The notes below the pieces were generated by a model. It ran no database searches. It worked only from the letters and a program-made list of their open reading frames with translations, and was not told where the DNA came from. Shown piece after piece: positions 9,011 to 18,306 of a DNA stretch of 64,000 bases (the stretch's first letter is position 1; each line of letters starts with the position of its first letter). The DNA is from an uncultured Pantoea sp. GTDB lineage: Bacteria; Pseudomonadota; Gammaproteobacteria; Enterobacterales; Enterobacteriaceae. The stretch is from the NCBI GenBank assembly GCA_913778495.1, contig CAJYVD010000020.1, forward strand, positions 1 to 64,000. The letters run 5' to 3'. A program made the position numbers and the translations under genes.

Positions 9011-9180
9011 TCTTTTATGTTTTTGCGGCGACCGCGTGGCGGAAAGATTTTTAAGTAACAACCAGACCGCATTGCTTCAACAAAATCCCTTTTGTCTTTT
9101 GTCCTTTTCAGCCAGTCGCAGTCTTTCAGACCGGCTTACGGCCCCACAGACAACACCGTCCTAAACAAATGAAATGGGTC
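9011..9180. other. Spacer between two inverted repeat copies
   Basis: About 170 bp of lower-GC sequence lies between the heads of the two inverted repeat copies. It has T-rich runs at 9013-9027 and 9087-9110. I see no gene. A small RNA or a recombination site is possible but unsupported. Confidence 0.5.
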
Positions 9181-9425
9181 TCACAGGCGAGGTTTGTTAG
9201 CGCTATCCGGAGCGCCGAATGGAGCGTGACGGCCAGGACGAAGCGGCATGGATGCCGCTGAGAGTGCGGAATGAGCCATGGATGGCGAATCCGCGCGGTC
9301 CGTCAGGCTGGCGCGGCGGAGTGAGGGAACAGCGCAGGCTGGCGCAGGGCGCGGATTGCAAAGGGCCGCGCCCATCGGCCCTTTGCCCGTACGCCGCAGC
9401 GGTGCGGCTGAAACTGCCGTGCGGT
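9181..9425 (+). repeat. GC-rich structured repeat, diverged forward copy
   Basis: Starts with TCACAGGCGAGGTTTGTTAG, matching the head of the reverse copy. The GCGGCATGGATGCCGC core and CGCGGTCCGTCAGGCTG follow, then an 11-bp perfect hairpin at 9358-9386. The hairpin stem differs from the one at 40-67 at three base pairs, all compensated. No gene-like ORF is present. Confidence 0.75.
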
Positions 9426-9433
9426 TAGCGGGC

Positions 9434-9556
9434 GGAACCTGCGCAGAGTCAGGCCAGCGCAGCAGTAGGCGTCCGGAACCCGCGCAGAGTCAGGCCAGCG
9501 CAGCGGCTAACGCGCGAGCCCGCGCAAAGTCAAACCGGCTGAGCGGCCGGACCCCG
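9434..9556 (+). repeat. Tandem repeat, about three 41-bp units
   Basis: Units begin near 9434 (GGAACCTGCGCAGAGTCAGG), 9475 (GGAACCCGCGCAGAGTCAGG) and 9516 (GAGCCCGCGCAAAGTCAAAC). The first two share at least 30 identical leading bases and the third is degenerate. The array lies between the forward repeat copy and the ybhA 3' end. Confidence 0.75.
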
Positions 9557-9626
9557 CTCACGCTCTACCGGCTTTGCGGGCCGGACTCCCGCAGCGCCCT
9601 GCACCCGCCTGGTGCCAGCCCCGCGC

Positions 9627-10445
9627 TTAAAGCACTTCCTGGTAAATCACCTCAGCAATGCCGGGCTCCAGGTTGGTGCCAATCACGCGTTTCGCGCGGG
9701 ATTTAATCGCCTCATCGGCATTGCCCATGGCAACGCCCAGTCCCACCTGCTCAAGCATGCTGAGGTCGTTATAGTTATCACCGAAGGCCAGCACATCCTG
9801 CATGCTCAGTCCCTGGCTTTCCACCCATTGGCGCAGGCGCTTGCCTTTGCTGTTGCCCGCCTGAGCAATATCCACCTGATCGTGCCAGGACCATTCGCAG
9901 GCCAGGCCCAGCTCGGTCTGTACGCGTTCGGCGAACTGCTGAAGCGCTCGCGTGTCAGGGTGGGAGAGCGCAAATTTCCAGATCGCCTGCGCGTCGCGGG
10001 CGGCTTGCGCCAGATCGGGGACTTGCAGAAAAACCGGCCGCTGCGCTTCGGGCAGCGATTGCGCCCAGTTTAACGTGCGGGTGACGTGGCCGGTGGGCGT
10101 CTGATACAGCATGGCGTCATCCACGTACAGCAGTCCGTGAATGCGCGCCTCTTCCAGCATGGCGATCACCTGCACAGCCTGCGCTTTATCCAGGGGATCG
10201 GCGGTGAGCACACGCTGTGCGGGATAGTCGTATAAATAGGTTCCGTTACAGCAGATTGCTGGCGTATCAAGTTGAAGCGCCTGATAAAACGGGTGAATAG
10301 CACAGTGATGGCGACCGGTGGCAATCAGCACTTTTACGCCAACTTGCTGCGCGCGGGCCAGTGCAGTGAGCGACTCAGGCAAAATGGTTTTAGCCGGTGT
10401 CAGCAGGGTGCCGTCAAGGTCAAGGGCGATAACGCGATAGCTCAT
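9627..10445 (-). CDS. ybhA: Cof-type HAD-IIB phosphatase YbhA (pyridoxal phosphatase)
   Basis: Haloacid-dehalogenase superfamily phosphatase; the E. coli homologue hydrolyses pyridoxal 5'-phosphate and some sugar phosphates. The motif I nucleophile block ALDLDGTLL is at residues 6-14 and motif II threonine sits in IATGRHH. The motif III lysine is in GNSKGKRL and motif IV is FGDNYNDLSML near the C-terminus. The ATG at 10445 gives 272 residues, exactly the E. coli length, with GGAA about 8 nt upstream. The in-frame ATG 12 bp earlier lacks a ribosome-binding site. It sits divergent from pgl, as in the E. coli ybhA-pgl neighbourhood. Confidence 0.93.
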   Translation of the reverse strand: MSYRVIALDLDGTLLTPAKTILPESLTALARAQQVGVKVLIATGRHHCAIHPFYQALQLDTPAICCNGTYLYDYPAQRVLTADPLDKAQAVQVIAMLEEARIHGLLYVDDAMLYQTPTGHVTRTLNWAQSLPEAQRPVFLQVPDLAQAARDAQAIWKFALSHPDTRALQQFAERVQTELGLACEWSWHDQVDIAQAGNSKGKRLRQWVESQGLSMQDVLAFGDNYNDLSMLEQVGLGVAMGNADEAIKSRAKRVIGTNLEPGIAEVIYQEVL

Positions 10446-10593
10446 TACAGGTTCCATCGAGAAGTAAACAGAGCGGGCAGTCTACACCCGGCGGCGGCAC
10501 GGAAACAAAAAACGCGGCACAAATGATTCCAGCGCGACGAAATGAAACGCGCTACAGTTACCCCTTTCAGCAGGCAGCGAACAAGGAGAACGC

Positions 10594-11589
10594 ATGAAAC
10601 AAATCGTCTATACCGCCAGTCCCGAAAGCCAACAGATTCACGCCTGGCAGATGCAGGAAGATGGCGCACTGACGTTATTACAGGTAACGGATGTTGCCGG
10701 TCAGGTACAGCCGATGGTGGTCAGCCCCAAAAAAGATTTTCTGTATGTGGGCGTGCGTCCCAATTTTCGCGTATTAGCCTATAAAATTGCTGCGGATGGA
10801 TCGCTCACGCTGGCTGGCGAAGCGCCGCTGCCGGGCAGTCCAACGCACATTTCAACCGATCGTCACGGTCGCTTTTTGTTCAGTGGGTCCTACGGTGACG
10901 CCTGTGTCAGCGTTAGCCCGATTAACAGTGACGGCCTGCCGCAGGCGCCCATTCAGGTGATCAACGGCCTGGACGGCTGCCACTCGGCCAATATCGATCT
11001 GGATAACCAGACGCTATTTGTGCCTGCACTGAAGCAAGATCGCATCTGCCTGTATCAACTTGGACAGGATGGTCAGCTGACACCGCGCCAGCAGACGCAG
11101 CTTGATGCCGAGGAAGGCGCCGGTCCACGCCACATGGCATTCCATCCCAACGGAAATTACGCCTACGTGGTCAATGAGTTAAACAGCACGGTGGATGTCT
11201 ACGCGCTGAAAAACGCCGACGGCGCGGTGACGCGCGTGCAGAGCCTCGACATGATGCCACCGGATTTCTCCGGCACGCGCTGGGCGGCAGACATCCACCT
11301 CACGCCGGACGGTCGCCACCTGTACGCCTGCGATCGTACCAGCAGCACCATCACGGTGTTCAGCGTCAGTGACGCAGGGGACGCGCTGAGCATTGAAGGT
11401 TTCCAGGCCACGGAAACCCAGCCGCGCGGTTTTAATATCGATAACAGCGGTCGCTTCGTGGTGGCTGCCGGTCAGAAATCGCACCACATTGAGGTGTATA
11501 ACATTGGCGAACGGGGTCTGCTGCGGCCGCTGGCGCGCTATGCAGTGGGGCAGGGGCCGATGTGGGTGGTGATTCACGCCCTGGCGTAA
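10594..11589 (+). CDS. pgl: 6-phosphogluconolactonase
   Basis: Hydrolyses 6-phosphogluconolactone to 6-phosphogluconate, the second step of the oxidative pentose phosphate pathway. The protein is a cytosolic seven-bladed beta-propeller of the YbhE type, 331 residues, the same length as E. coli Pgl. Propeller repeats are seen in blocks such as [20 protein letters not shown], and the C-terminus ends [20 protein letters not shown] lies 6-7 nt before the ATG. It is monocistronic between ybhA (divergent) and ybhB (convergent), with a shared terminator at its end. Confidence 0.96.
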   Translation: MKQIVYTASPESQQIHAWQMQEDGALTLLQVTDVAGQVQPMVVSPKKDFLYVGVRPNFRVLAYKIAADGSLTLAGEAPLPGSPTHISTDRHGRFLFSGSYGDACVSVSPINSDGLPQAPIQVINGLDGCHSANIDLDNQTLFVPALKQDRICLYQLGQDGQLTPRQQTQLDAEEGAGPRHMAFHPNGNYAYVVNELNSTVDVYALKNADGAVTRVQSLDMMPPDFSGTRWAADIHLTPDGRHLYACDRTSSTITVFSVSDAGDALSIEGFQATETQPRGFNIDNSGRFVVAAGQKSHHIEVYNIGERGLLRPLARYAVGQGPMWVVIHALA

Positions 11590-11591
11590 TG

Positions 11592-11624
11592 TAAAACAGC
11601 GGCGCCCGCAGGCGCCGTTTTATC
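11592..11624. terminator. Bidirectional terminator between pgl and ybhB
   Basis: CGGCGCC, a 4-nt loop and GGCGCCG are flanked by AAAAC on the left and TTTTAT on the right, so it can serve both convergent genes. Confidence 0.75.
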
Positions 11625-12099
11625 ATGCGTAGTTCACGGTGAGTGAGGCACTTGCCAGCGCGTGGAAGTGCACATTAAAGCCCACCATCGCGCCGCTGGC
11701 ACCGGCATCAACGTCAATACTCTCCACGTCCAGCGCATGGACCGTAAAGATATAACGGTGTGATTCACCCTGCGGCGGTGCCGCGCCGCCGTAGCCAGTT
11801 TGGCCAAAATCGGTGCGCGTCTGGATCGCGCCCTCGGGCAGCTCGGCAACGCCGGAACCGGCCCCTTGCGGCAGCACCGTGACCTCAGCCGGAATATTCG
11901 CGACCACCCAATGCCACCAGCCGGAGCCCGTTGGCGCGTCCGGATCGTAGCAGGTCACGACAAAACTTTTGGTGCCCGCAGGCACGTCATCCCATGCCAG
12001 ATGCGGTGACAGATTGTCGCCCTGATACCCCATGCCGTTAAAGACGTGCCGTTCCGGCATTTTGTCGCCGTCATTAAAATCCTGGCTCACTATGCGCAT
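11623..12099 (-). CDS. ybhB: YbhB/YbcL family Raf kinase inhibitor-like (PEBP) protein
   Basis: Small cytosolic protein of the phosphatidylethanolamine-binding protein fold, 158 residues, as in E. coli YbhB. The biochemical role is unknown. Family ligand-pocket motifs are visible: YDPDAPTGSGWWHWVVANIP (DPD and GxxHW) and GESHRYIFTVHALDV. GGAGAAG lies 3-9 nt before the start. It neighbours bioA on the same strand, 70 bp downstream of its stop, matching the E. coli ybhB-bioA order except that ybhC is absent. Cotranscription with bioA is possible because I see no terminator between them. Confidence 0.93.
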   Translation of the reverse strand: MRIVSQDFNDGDKMPERHVFNGMGYQGDNLSPHLAWDDVPAGTKSFVVTCYDPDAPTGSGWWHWVVANIPAEVTVLPQGAGSGVAELPEGAIQTRTDFGQTGYGGAAPPQGESHRYIFTVHALDVESIDVDAGASGAMVGFNVHFHALASASLTVNYA

Positions 12100-12169
12100 G
12101 ACTTCTCCTTATTTTGCGTTGTGCAGAGCCTTTCATCATGGTGGAAAAGCGCGGCGACTTCCAGTCAGC

Positions 12170-13462
12170 TTACGGCAAGAAATGCGCCTCAACGTCCAAC
12201 GCATCGCGCACCGCGTGAGTGAGCTGCATGAGCTCAGCGGCAGAAATGACATACGGCGGCATCAGGTAAATCAGTTTGCCAAAGGGCCGAATCCATACGC
12301 CGCGCGTCACAAAGAACTGCTGCAATTGCGCCATGTTCACCGGCTGGCGCGTCTCAATCACACCGATCGCCCCGAGCACGCGCGCGTCCGCCACAGCAGG
12401 ATGATCGCGCAGCGGCAGCAGCGCCGCACGAAGCTGCTGCTCAATCGCTGCTACCTGTGCAGGCCAGTGCCCTTCGTTGACGATGGCGAGGCTCTCTACC
12501 GCCACCGCACAGGCCAGCGGATTGCCCATAAAGGTGGGGCCGTGCATAAAACAGCCCGCGGCGCTGCGGCTAATGGTGTCGGCCACCTCGCGCGTGGTCA
12601 GCGTGGCCGAGAGCGTCAGGGTACCGCCGGTCAGCGCTTTGCCGAGACAAAGAATATCGGGGGCGATGCCCGCGTGTTCGCAGGCGAAAAGCTTGCCGGT
12701 GCGGCCAAAGCCGGTGGCGATCTCATCGGCAATCAGCAGTAAGCCGTAGCGGTCGCACAGCGCGCGCACCTGCTGCAGATAGTGCGGGTGATAAAAACGC
12801 ATGCCGCCAGCGCCCTGCACGATCGGCTCCAGAATCACGGCGGCAATGTCGCGGTGGTGCCGCTCCGCCAATTGGGCAAAATCCGCGAAATCCGCTGGCT
12901 GCCACGCGTCGTCAAAGCCGCAGCGCGGCGCGGCGGCAAACAGGTGCTCAGGTAAATAACCGCGCCACAGCGCATGCATGGAATTGTGCGGGTCGCACAC
13001 CGACATCGCCGCAAACGTATCGCCGTGATAACCGCGCTTGAGCGTCAGGAAGGTCTGGCGCGTCTGCCCACGTCCCAGCCAATATTGCAGCGCCATTTTC
13101 ATCGCCACTTCCACCGCGATCGAACCGGAATCGGCGAGGAACACGCACTCCAGCGCCTCGGGCGTCATGCGGATTAACTGACGGCTGAGCGCCACGGCTG
13201 CCGGATGGGTAATGCCGCCAAACATCACGTGTGACATCTGCGCCATTTGCTGCTGCAGCGCCTGATTCAGGCGCGGGTGGTTATAGCCGTGGATCGCCGC
13301 CCACCACGAGGACATGCCGTCCACCAGCTTACGGCCATCGGCCAGTTCCAACTGACAACCTTGAGCAGCCACCACCGGATAGCAGGGCAATGGATCGCGC
13401 ATTGAGGTGTAGGGATGCCAGATGTGCTGGCGATCAAAGTGGAGGTCGTCCTGAGAAAACAT
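12170..13462 (-). CDS. bioA: Adenosylmethionine-8-amino-7-oxononanoate aminotransferase
   Basis: PLP enzyme that transfers an amino group from S-adenosylmethionine to KAPA to give DAPA, the third step of the biotin pathway proper. It has 430 residues (E. coli 429). The class-III aminotransferase core includes ILIADEIATGFGRTG-like residues, with the PLP lysine in CLGKALTGG near residue 274. It is transcribed divergently from bioBFCD. The BirA operator begins only a few bases upstream of the ATG, so the leader is very short and there is no recognisable Shine-Dalgarno. The same arrangement exists in E. coli. Repression by BirA-biotinyl-AMP is expected. Confidence 0.97.
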   Translation of the reverse strand: MFSQDDLHFDRQHIWHPYTSMRDPLPCYPVVAAQGCQLELADGRKLVDGMSSWWAAIHGYNHPRLNQALQQQMAQMSHVMFGGITHPAAVALSRQLIRMTPEALECVFLADSGSIAVEVAMKMALQYWLGRGQTRQTFLTLKRGYHGDTFAAMSVCDPHNSMHALWRGYLPEHLFAAAPRCGFDDAWQPADFADFAQLAERHHRDIAAVILEPIVQGAGGMRFYHPHYLQQVRALCDRYGLLLIADEIATGFGRTGKLFACEHAGIAPDILCLGKALTGGTLTLSATLTTREVADTISRSAAGCFMHGPTFMGNPLACAVAVESLAIVNEGHWPAQVAAIEQQLRAALLPLRDHPAVADARVLGAIGVIETRQPVNMAQLQQFFVTRGVWIRPFGKLIYLMPPYVISAAELMQLTHAVRDALDVEAHFLP

Positions 13463-13465
13463 GCG

Positions 13466-13502
13466 ACTTGTAAACCATTTTCAAAAGATTTAGTTTACAA
13501 GT
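13466..13502. promoter_or_regulatory. BirA operator of divergent bioA/bioBFCD
   Basis: Half-sites CTTGTAAAC (13467-13475) and GTTTACAAG (13493-13501) form a perfect 9-bp inverted repeat with a 17-bp AT-rich centre. This matches the E. coli bio operator pattern. It overlaps the two face-to-face promoters expected between bioA and bioB, so both directions should be repressed together when biotin is plentiful. Confidence 0.93.
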
Positions 13503-13549
13503 ATACCCACGATCATTGTCGGGATGAACCTTTTTTTCTGGAGTAAGCA

Positions 13550-14581
13550 ATGGCAAACCGCTGGACGCTGGCCGACGCGCAGGCCCTGTTTGATAAACCT
13601 TTCCTTGAGCTGATGTTCGACGCGCAGCAGGTGCATCGCCAACATTTCGATCCGCGGCAGGTGCAGGTCAGTACGCTGCTGTCGATCAAAACCGGCGCCT
13701 GTCCGGAAGACTGTAAATACTGCCCGCAGAGCGCGCGTTACAAAACCGGGCTGGAAGCCGAGCGCCTGATGGAAGTGGAGGCGGTGCTCGAGGCCGCGCG
13801 CAAAGCCAAGGCGGCGGGATCGAGCCGCTTTTGCATGGGGGCGGCGTGGAAGAATCCTCACCCGCGCGACATGCCTTATCTGACGCAGATGGTACAGGGC
13901 GTCAAAGCAATGGGCATGGAAACCTGCATGACGCTCGGGACGCTGGACAGCGAGCAGGCGCACCATCTGGCCGACGCGGGACTCGATTTTTACAATCACA
14001 ATTTGGATACCTCGCCGGAATTTTACGGCAACATCATCACTACCCGCAGCTATCAGGAGCGTTTGGATACGCTGGACAAGGTGCGTGAAGCCGGTATTAA
14101 AGTGTGCTCTGGCGGCATCGTGGGGCTGGGAGAAACGGTGCAGGATCGCGCCGGGCTGCTGGTGCAGCTGGCGAACCTGCCGGTGCCGCCGGAGAGCGTG
14201 CCGATCAATATGCTGGTGAAAGTCAAAGGCACGCCGCTGGCGGATAACGATGACGTCGAGCCGTTTGATTTTATTCGCACCATCGCGGTCGCGCGGATCA
14301 TGATGCCGACCTCTCACGTGCGGCTGTCAGCCGGCCGCGAGCAGATGAGTGAGCAGACTCAGGCCCTGTGTTTTATGGCAGGCGCGAATTCAATCTTTTA
14401 CGGGTGCAAACTGCTCACCACGCCAAACCCGGAAGAGGACAAGGATCTGATCCTGTTCCGCAAGCTCGGCCTCAATCCAGAACATACCGCCACGCCCGCT
14501 GGAGACATCGCGCAGCAGCAGCGGCTCACCGAACAGCTGCAGCAGGCGGATACCGCACAGTTTTACAACGCGGCGGTGTAA
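13550..14581 (+). CDS. bioB: Biotin synthase (radical SAM)
   Basis: Inserts sulfur into dethiobiotin to form biotin, the last step of the pathway. It has 343 residues (E. coli 346). The radical-SAM cysteines are C51, C55 and C58 in [13 protein letters not shown]. The [2Fe-2S] ligands are seen in [27 protein letters not shown] and the arginine of [15 protein letters not shown] precedes the ATG by about 7 nt. It is the first gene of the bioBFCD operon, directly under BirA control, and abuts bioF with no gap. Confidence 0.98.
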   Translation: MANRWTLADAQALFDKPFLELMFDAQQVHRQHFDPRQVQVSTLLSIKTGACPEDCKYCPQSARYKTGLEAERLMEVEAVLEAARKAKAAGSSRFCMGAAWKNPHPRDMPYLTQMVQGVKAMGMETCMTLGTLDSEQAHHLADAGLDFYNHNLDTSPEFYGNIITTRSYQERLDTLDKVREAGIKVCSGGIVGLGETVQDRAGLLVQLANLPVPPESVPINMLVKVKGTPLADNDDVEPFDFIRTIAVARIMMPTSHVRLSAGREQMSEQTQALCFMAGANSIFYGCKLLTTPNPEEDKDLILFRKLGLNPEHTATPAGDIAQQQRLTEQLQQADTAQFYNAAV

Positions 14582-15733
14582 ATGGCGTGGTCGCAACGCA
14601 TTGAACAGGCGCTGCGCGTGCAGCGCGACAGTGCGCGTTGGCGTCAGCGCCGTACGGTGACGGACAACCGCGTGCGCACGCTCACGCTCGACGGCCAGCG
14701 CTACCGCCACTTTTCCAGCAACGATTATCTGGGATTGAGCCAGCATCCTGCGGTGATTGCTGCCTGGCAGCAGGGCGCGTCCAGCGCGGGCGTGGGGGCG
14801 GGGGCGTCCGGTCACGTCACCGGCTACAGTCGCGACCATGCCGAGCTTGAAGCGGCGCTGGCGGCGTGGCTGGGCTATTCCCGCGCGCTGCTGTTTATCT
14901 CCGGCTTCGCCGCCAATCAGGCGGTGATTCATCTGCTGGCAGAAAAGCAGGATCGCATTCTGGCGGACAAGCTGGCGCACGCGTCGCTGCTCGACGCCGC
15001 CCGCCACACCCCGGCGATGCTCCGCCGTTTTGCGCATAATCAACCTCAAAGCCTGGCCCGGCTGCTGGCTGCGCCCTGCGCGGGCGATTCGCTGGTGGTC
15101 ACGGAGGGCATCTTCAGTATGGACGGCGACAGTGCGCCGCTGCAGGCCGTGGCCCATCACACCCAGCAGGCGGGCGGCTGGCTGCTGGTGGACGATGCCC
15201 ACGGCATCGGCGTGACCGGCGAGCAGGGGCGCGGCAGCTGCTGGCAGCAGCAGGTCAAACCCGATCTGTTAATTATCACCTTTGGCAAAGCGTTTGGCGT
15301 CAGCGGCGCGGCGCTACTGTGCGATACGCCGGTGGCGGAGTATGTGCTCCAGTTTTCTCGCCACTTGATTTACTCCACGGCGATGCCGCCCGCGCAGTGC
15401 ACCGCGCTGCGTGCCGCGCTGACGCAGATTCAACACGGTGACGCGCTGCGGGCGCGGCTGCAGGAAAACATTGCGCGGTTTCGCGCGGGCGCAGCCGGCT
15501 TACCGTGGCCGCTGATGGCCTCCAGCAGCGCCATTCAGCCGCTGGTGGTGGGAGAAAACGCGGCGGCGCTTGCCCTCTCGGCGCGGCTGGCGCAAGCGGG
15601 TTATTGGGTCAGCGCGATACGCCCGCCAACGGTGCCGCCGGGAACCGCGCGGCTGCGCATTACGCTTACGGCGGCGCACCGCCCGGACGACATCGATGGG
15701 CTGCTGGAGGCGCTGTATGACGCTGCAGGTTAA
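14582..15733 (+). CDS. bioF: 8-amino-7-oxononanoate synthase (KAPA synthase)
   Basis: PLP enzyme of the alpha-oxoamine synthase family that condenses pimeloyl-ACP with L-alanine. It has 383 residues (E. coli 384). The PLP lysine is in [12 protein letters not shown] near residue 237, the [12 protein letters not shown] aspartate/histidine motif precedes it, and [12 protein letters not shown] is near the N-terminus. The start codon follows the bioB stop directly, implying translational coupling. The 3' end overlaps the bioC start by 17 bp. Confidence 0.97.
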   Translation: MAWSQRIEQALRVQRDSARWRQRRTVTDNRVRTLTLDGQRYRHFSSNDYLGLSQHPAVIAAWQQGASSAGVGAGASGHVTGYSRDHAELEAALAAWLGYSRALLFISGFAANQAVIHLLAEKQDRILADKLAHASLLDAARHTPAMLRRFAHNQPQSLARLLAAPCAGDSLVVTEGIFSMDGDSAPLQAVAHHTQQAGGWLLVDDAHGIGVTGEQGRGSCWQQQVKPDLLIITFGKAFGVSGAALLCDTPVAEYVLQFSRHLIYSTAMPPAQCTALRAALTQIQHGDALRARLQENIARFRAGAAGLPWPLMASSSAIQPLVVGENAAALALSARLAQAGYWVSAIRPPTVPPGTARLRITLTAAHRPDDIDGLLEALYDAAG

Positions 15734-16472
15734 CAAGCAGGCGGTGGCGCAGGCGTTTGGTCGCGCTGCCGGACACTACGAGCAGTACGCCACGCTGCAG
15801 CGCCTGAGCGGCGATACGCTGGCCGCGCTGGCGCCCGCAGACTATGGACGGCACCTGCTGGACGCCGGCTGCGGCACCGGCTGGTACAGTCGCTATTGGC
15901 ATCAGCGCGGACATCACGTCACCGCGTTGGATCTCTCCCCCCAGATGCTGCACACCGCGCGTGAACGCCACTCTGCGCACCATTATCTGCAAGGGGACAT
16001 TGACGCGCTGCCGCTGGCCACGGGCAGCGTGGATGGCGTATGGAGCAACCTGGCAGTGCAGTGGAGCAGCGACTTGCGCACGGCGCTGAGGCAATTTCAG
16101 CGGGTTTTGCGGCCAGGAGGGATAGCGCTGTTCTCCACGCTATTGTCGGGGTCGCTGCCGGAGCTGCATCAGGCATGGGCGCCGCTGGATGGACGCCGTC
16201 ACGCCAATCGCTTTCTCAGTGACGCGCAGGTCAGGCGCGCCAGCACCGGTTTAGGGCTGCGGGTGCAGCGTCAGTGCATCACGTTGCATTTTCCCAGCGC
16301 TCTGGGCGCCATGCGGTCGCTGAAAGGCATCGGTGCCACGCATCTGCATGAGGGACGCGGCACGGGCTTACTGACGCGGTCCCAGCTGGCACAGTTGGAG
16401 TACCACTGGCCGCAGGACGCCGAGGGTTACCGTTTGAGTTATCACCTGTTGTATGGAGTGCTACGCACATGA
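15717..16472 (+). CDS. bioC: Malonyl-ACP O-methyltransferase
   Basis: SAM-dependent methyltransferase that masks the carboxyl of malonyl-ACP so that fatty acid synthesis can build the pimelate moiety. SAM motif I is [10 protein letters not shown] (residues 48-56). I chose the ATG at 15717, inside the end of bioF, because it gives 251 residues, equal to E. coli BioC, with the expected N-terminus [18 protein letters not shown]. The longer reading frame upstream is bioF in another frame. It overlaps bioD by an ATGA. Confidence 0.96.
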   Translation: MTLQVNKQAVAQAFGRAAGHYEQYATLQRLSGDTLAALAPADYGRHLLDAGCGTGWYSRYWHQRGHHVTALDLSPQMLHTARERHSAHHYLQGDIDALPLATGSVDGVWSNLAVQWSSDLRTALRQFQRVLRPGGIALFSTLLSGSLPELHQAWAPLDGRRHANRFLSDAQVRRASTGLGLRVQRQCITLHFPSALGAMRSLKGIGATHLHEGRGTGLLTRSQLAQLEYHWPQDAEGYRLSYHLLYGVLRT

Positions 16473-17140
16473 CACGCTGGTTTATTACCGGAACAGATAC
16501 CGAAGTGGGCAAAACGGTGGCAAGCGGCGCGCTGCTGCAGGCGGCAAGCGACGCTGGCTGGCGCACCGCAGGCTACAAGCCGGTGGCCTCCGGCTGTGAG
16601 ATGACGCCACACGGCATGCGCAACGCCGATGCGCTGGCGCTGCAGCGCTATAGCAGCGTGCCGCTGCGCTATGAGCAGGTCAATCCGCTGGCGTTTGAGG
16701 AGCCGACTTCACCGCATATTGTGAGTGAGGAGGAGGGCAGACCGATCACCTTCGCGGCGCTGTCAGAGGGCTTGCGCACGCTGGAGCAGCAGGCGGACTG
16801 GGTGCTGGTGGAAGGCGCTGGCGGATGGTTTACGCCGCTGTCGGCCACGCAGACCTATGCCGATTGGGTCAAAACGGAGCAGCTGGACGTTATCCTGGTG
16901 GTGGGCATCAAGTTGGGATGTATCAACCATGCCATGCTCACGGCGCTGGCGATCCAGGCCAGCGGTCTACGGCTGGCGGGCTGGATCGCCAACGGCATCC
17001 AGCCTCCCGGTACGCGCCATCAGGCATACCTCGCCGCACTACGCGCGCGACTGGATGCACCGATGTTGGGCGAAATTCCCCATTTACCGGATAGCGCACA
17101 GCACGCCCACTGCGGGCAGTACCTGACGCTGCCGCGCTAG
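16469..17140 (+). CDS. bioD: Dethiobiotin synthetase
   Basis: ATP-dependent carboxylation of DAPA to dethiobiotin. It has 223 residues (E. coli 225). The P-loop GTDTEVGKT is at residues 8-16, the substrate lysine is in AGYKPVASGCE, and the VEGAGGW motif is near residue 115. The start overlaps the bioC stop (ATGA), and this is the last gene of bioBFCD. The orphan ABC ATPase gene runs convergently and ends 12 bp away, leaving no room for a separate terminator. Confidence 0.97.
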   Translation: MTRWFITGTDTEVGKTVASGALLQAASDAGWRTAGYKPVASGCEMTPHGMRNADALALQRYSSVPLRYEQVNPLAFEEPTSPHIVSEEEGRPITFAALSEGLRTLEQQADWVLVEGAGGWFTPLSATQTYADWVKTEQLDVILVVGIKLGCINHAMLTALAIQASGLRLAGWIANGIQPPGTRHQAYLAALRARLDAPMLGEIPHLPDSAQHAHCGQYLTLPR

Positions 17141-17151
17141 CCGGCTCGTCG

Positions 17152-17868
17152 CTAGCTTACCGTCAGCCACTTGTTGACGGTAAGATCATCGAGCTGCGCC
17201 ACGCTCCCCTGCGCCACATTACGCCCGCGATGCAGCAGCAGAAAATAGTCGGCGACGCGGCGGATCAGCGAGACGCGCTGCTCCAGCAGTAAAATCGTCA
17301 AGCCGTAATCCAGATTCAGGCGACGGATCAGATTCCCCATCTCTTCTTCCAGCCACGGCGACATACCGTCGGTAGGTTCGTCGAGAATCAACAGTTTGGG
17401 CTGCAACACCAGCGCCCGCGCCAGCGCCAGCTGCTGCTGCTGATCCAGCGGCAGCTCGCCGCTGCGCAGATGGCGCAGCGAGTAGAGCGCGGGAAAAAGA
17501 TCAAACACCATTTCGGGGATGGCGCGGCTGCGGTCGTCCTGCGCGGCCATCAGCGCGATCAGCAGATTGTCCTCAACGCTCATTTGCGAAAAGATGTGGC
17601 GTCCCTGCGGCACATAGCCAATTCCCATGCGCGCGCGCTGTTCGGCAGGCTGCAACAGCAAATTTTCCGGCGGCGCGCCGTGCTCCTGCCAGGTCATCGA
17701 TCCGCTATTGACCGGCAAACGCCCCATAATGCAGTTCACCAGCGTGGTTTTCCCCATGCCAGGGCTACCCAACACGCCCGTGCAGGTGCCGGGCGGCAAA
17801 TCGAGATCCACATCCCAGAGAATGTGGTTAGGACCATAAAATTGATTCACCGAACGTAAACTCAGCAT
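17152..17868 (-). CDS. UrtE/LivF-like ABC ATPase with degenerate signature, orphan
   Basis: This 238-residue ATP-binding subunit resembles UrtE, the urea/amide ABC transporter ATPase, over its whole length (ILWDVDL, GIGYVPQGRHIFSQMSVEDNL). Walker A is GSPGMGKT (34-41) and Walker B is LLILDEPTDGMSP (159-171). The ABC signature, normally LSGGQQQQ, reads LPLDQQQQ (139-146), losing the serine and both glycines that contact ATP across the dimer. No permease or binding-protein gene is nearby. It may be a non-transport ATPase or a relic that keeps nucleotide binding. It is single, convergent with bioD, and preceded by a long intergenic region. Confidence 0.8.
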   Translation of the reverse strand: MLSLRSVNQFYGPNHILWDVDLDLPPGTCTGVLGSPGMGKTTLVNCIMGRLPVNSGSMTWQEHGAPPENLLLQPAEQRARMGIGYVPQGRHIFSQMSVEDNLLIALMAAQDDRSRAIPEMVFDLFPALYSLRHLRSGELPLDQQQQLALARALVLQPKLLILDEPTDGMSPWLEEEMGNLIRRLNLDYGLTILLLEQRVSLIRRVADYFLLLHRGRNVAQGSVAQLDDLTVNKWLTVS

Positions 17869-18306
17869 CTGACACGCTCCTTCCAGATTGTTTGCCTGAA
17901 TGCTTCCGCTCTGTGTCGTCTGGCATGCAGTCGTGCACGATTAAAAAAATGCCGCTGTCATCATGGGTGTGCCACCCTGCATTAAACCTTGCAATTCCCA
18001 GGCCAGGTTCATTACAACCACATTCAGGGCGCAAACGGGCCGTGCGCATGCGGAAACGGTGAATTTTGCTTAATAATCCCAGCGGGTAATAAACTGACTG
18101 CACTTTGACGGTGCTGATAGCTTAGCGTTTCTGGTGCATCTGTACGTTAAGGAGGCAGAAACCGTAAGAATGCCTGGCCTTACTTTGCCCATATCGGGCG
18201 TAGACCGCGCGTTAACGCCTAAAAATGATAGTTAAAGCCGGGCAGAGTGAGGGAAAAATAATCGCAAAAAAAAATTTTTCGCAGGGCTTGAGAGGCGCGC
18301 CCAAAT

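Noticed and set aside
8549-9058. Long ORFs on both strands across the GC-rich repeats (for example 169 and 142 residues)
   Set aside because: Arg/Ala/Pro-rich composition, several overlapping frames open together, and the sequence is a repeat. No ribosome-binding sites were seen.
9434-9556. CRISPR array
   Set aside because: Units repeat without unique spacers, the period is 41 bp with no spacer alternation, and no cas genes are present.
14390-15202. 270-residue minus-strand ORF over bioB/bioF
   Set aside because: It is antisense to two certain genes, and its codon pattern mirrors their third-position GC bias.
17828-18103. 91-residue minus-strand ORF upstream of the orphan ATPase
   Set aside because: It overlaps the ATPase start in another frame and shows no protein-like features.
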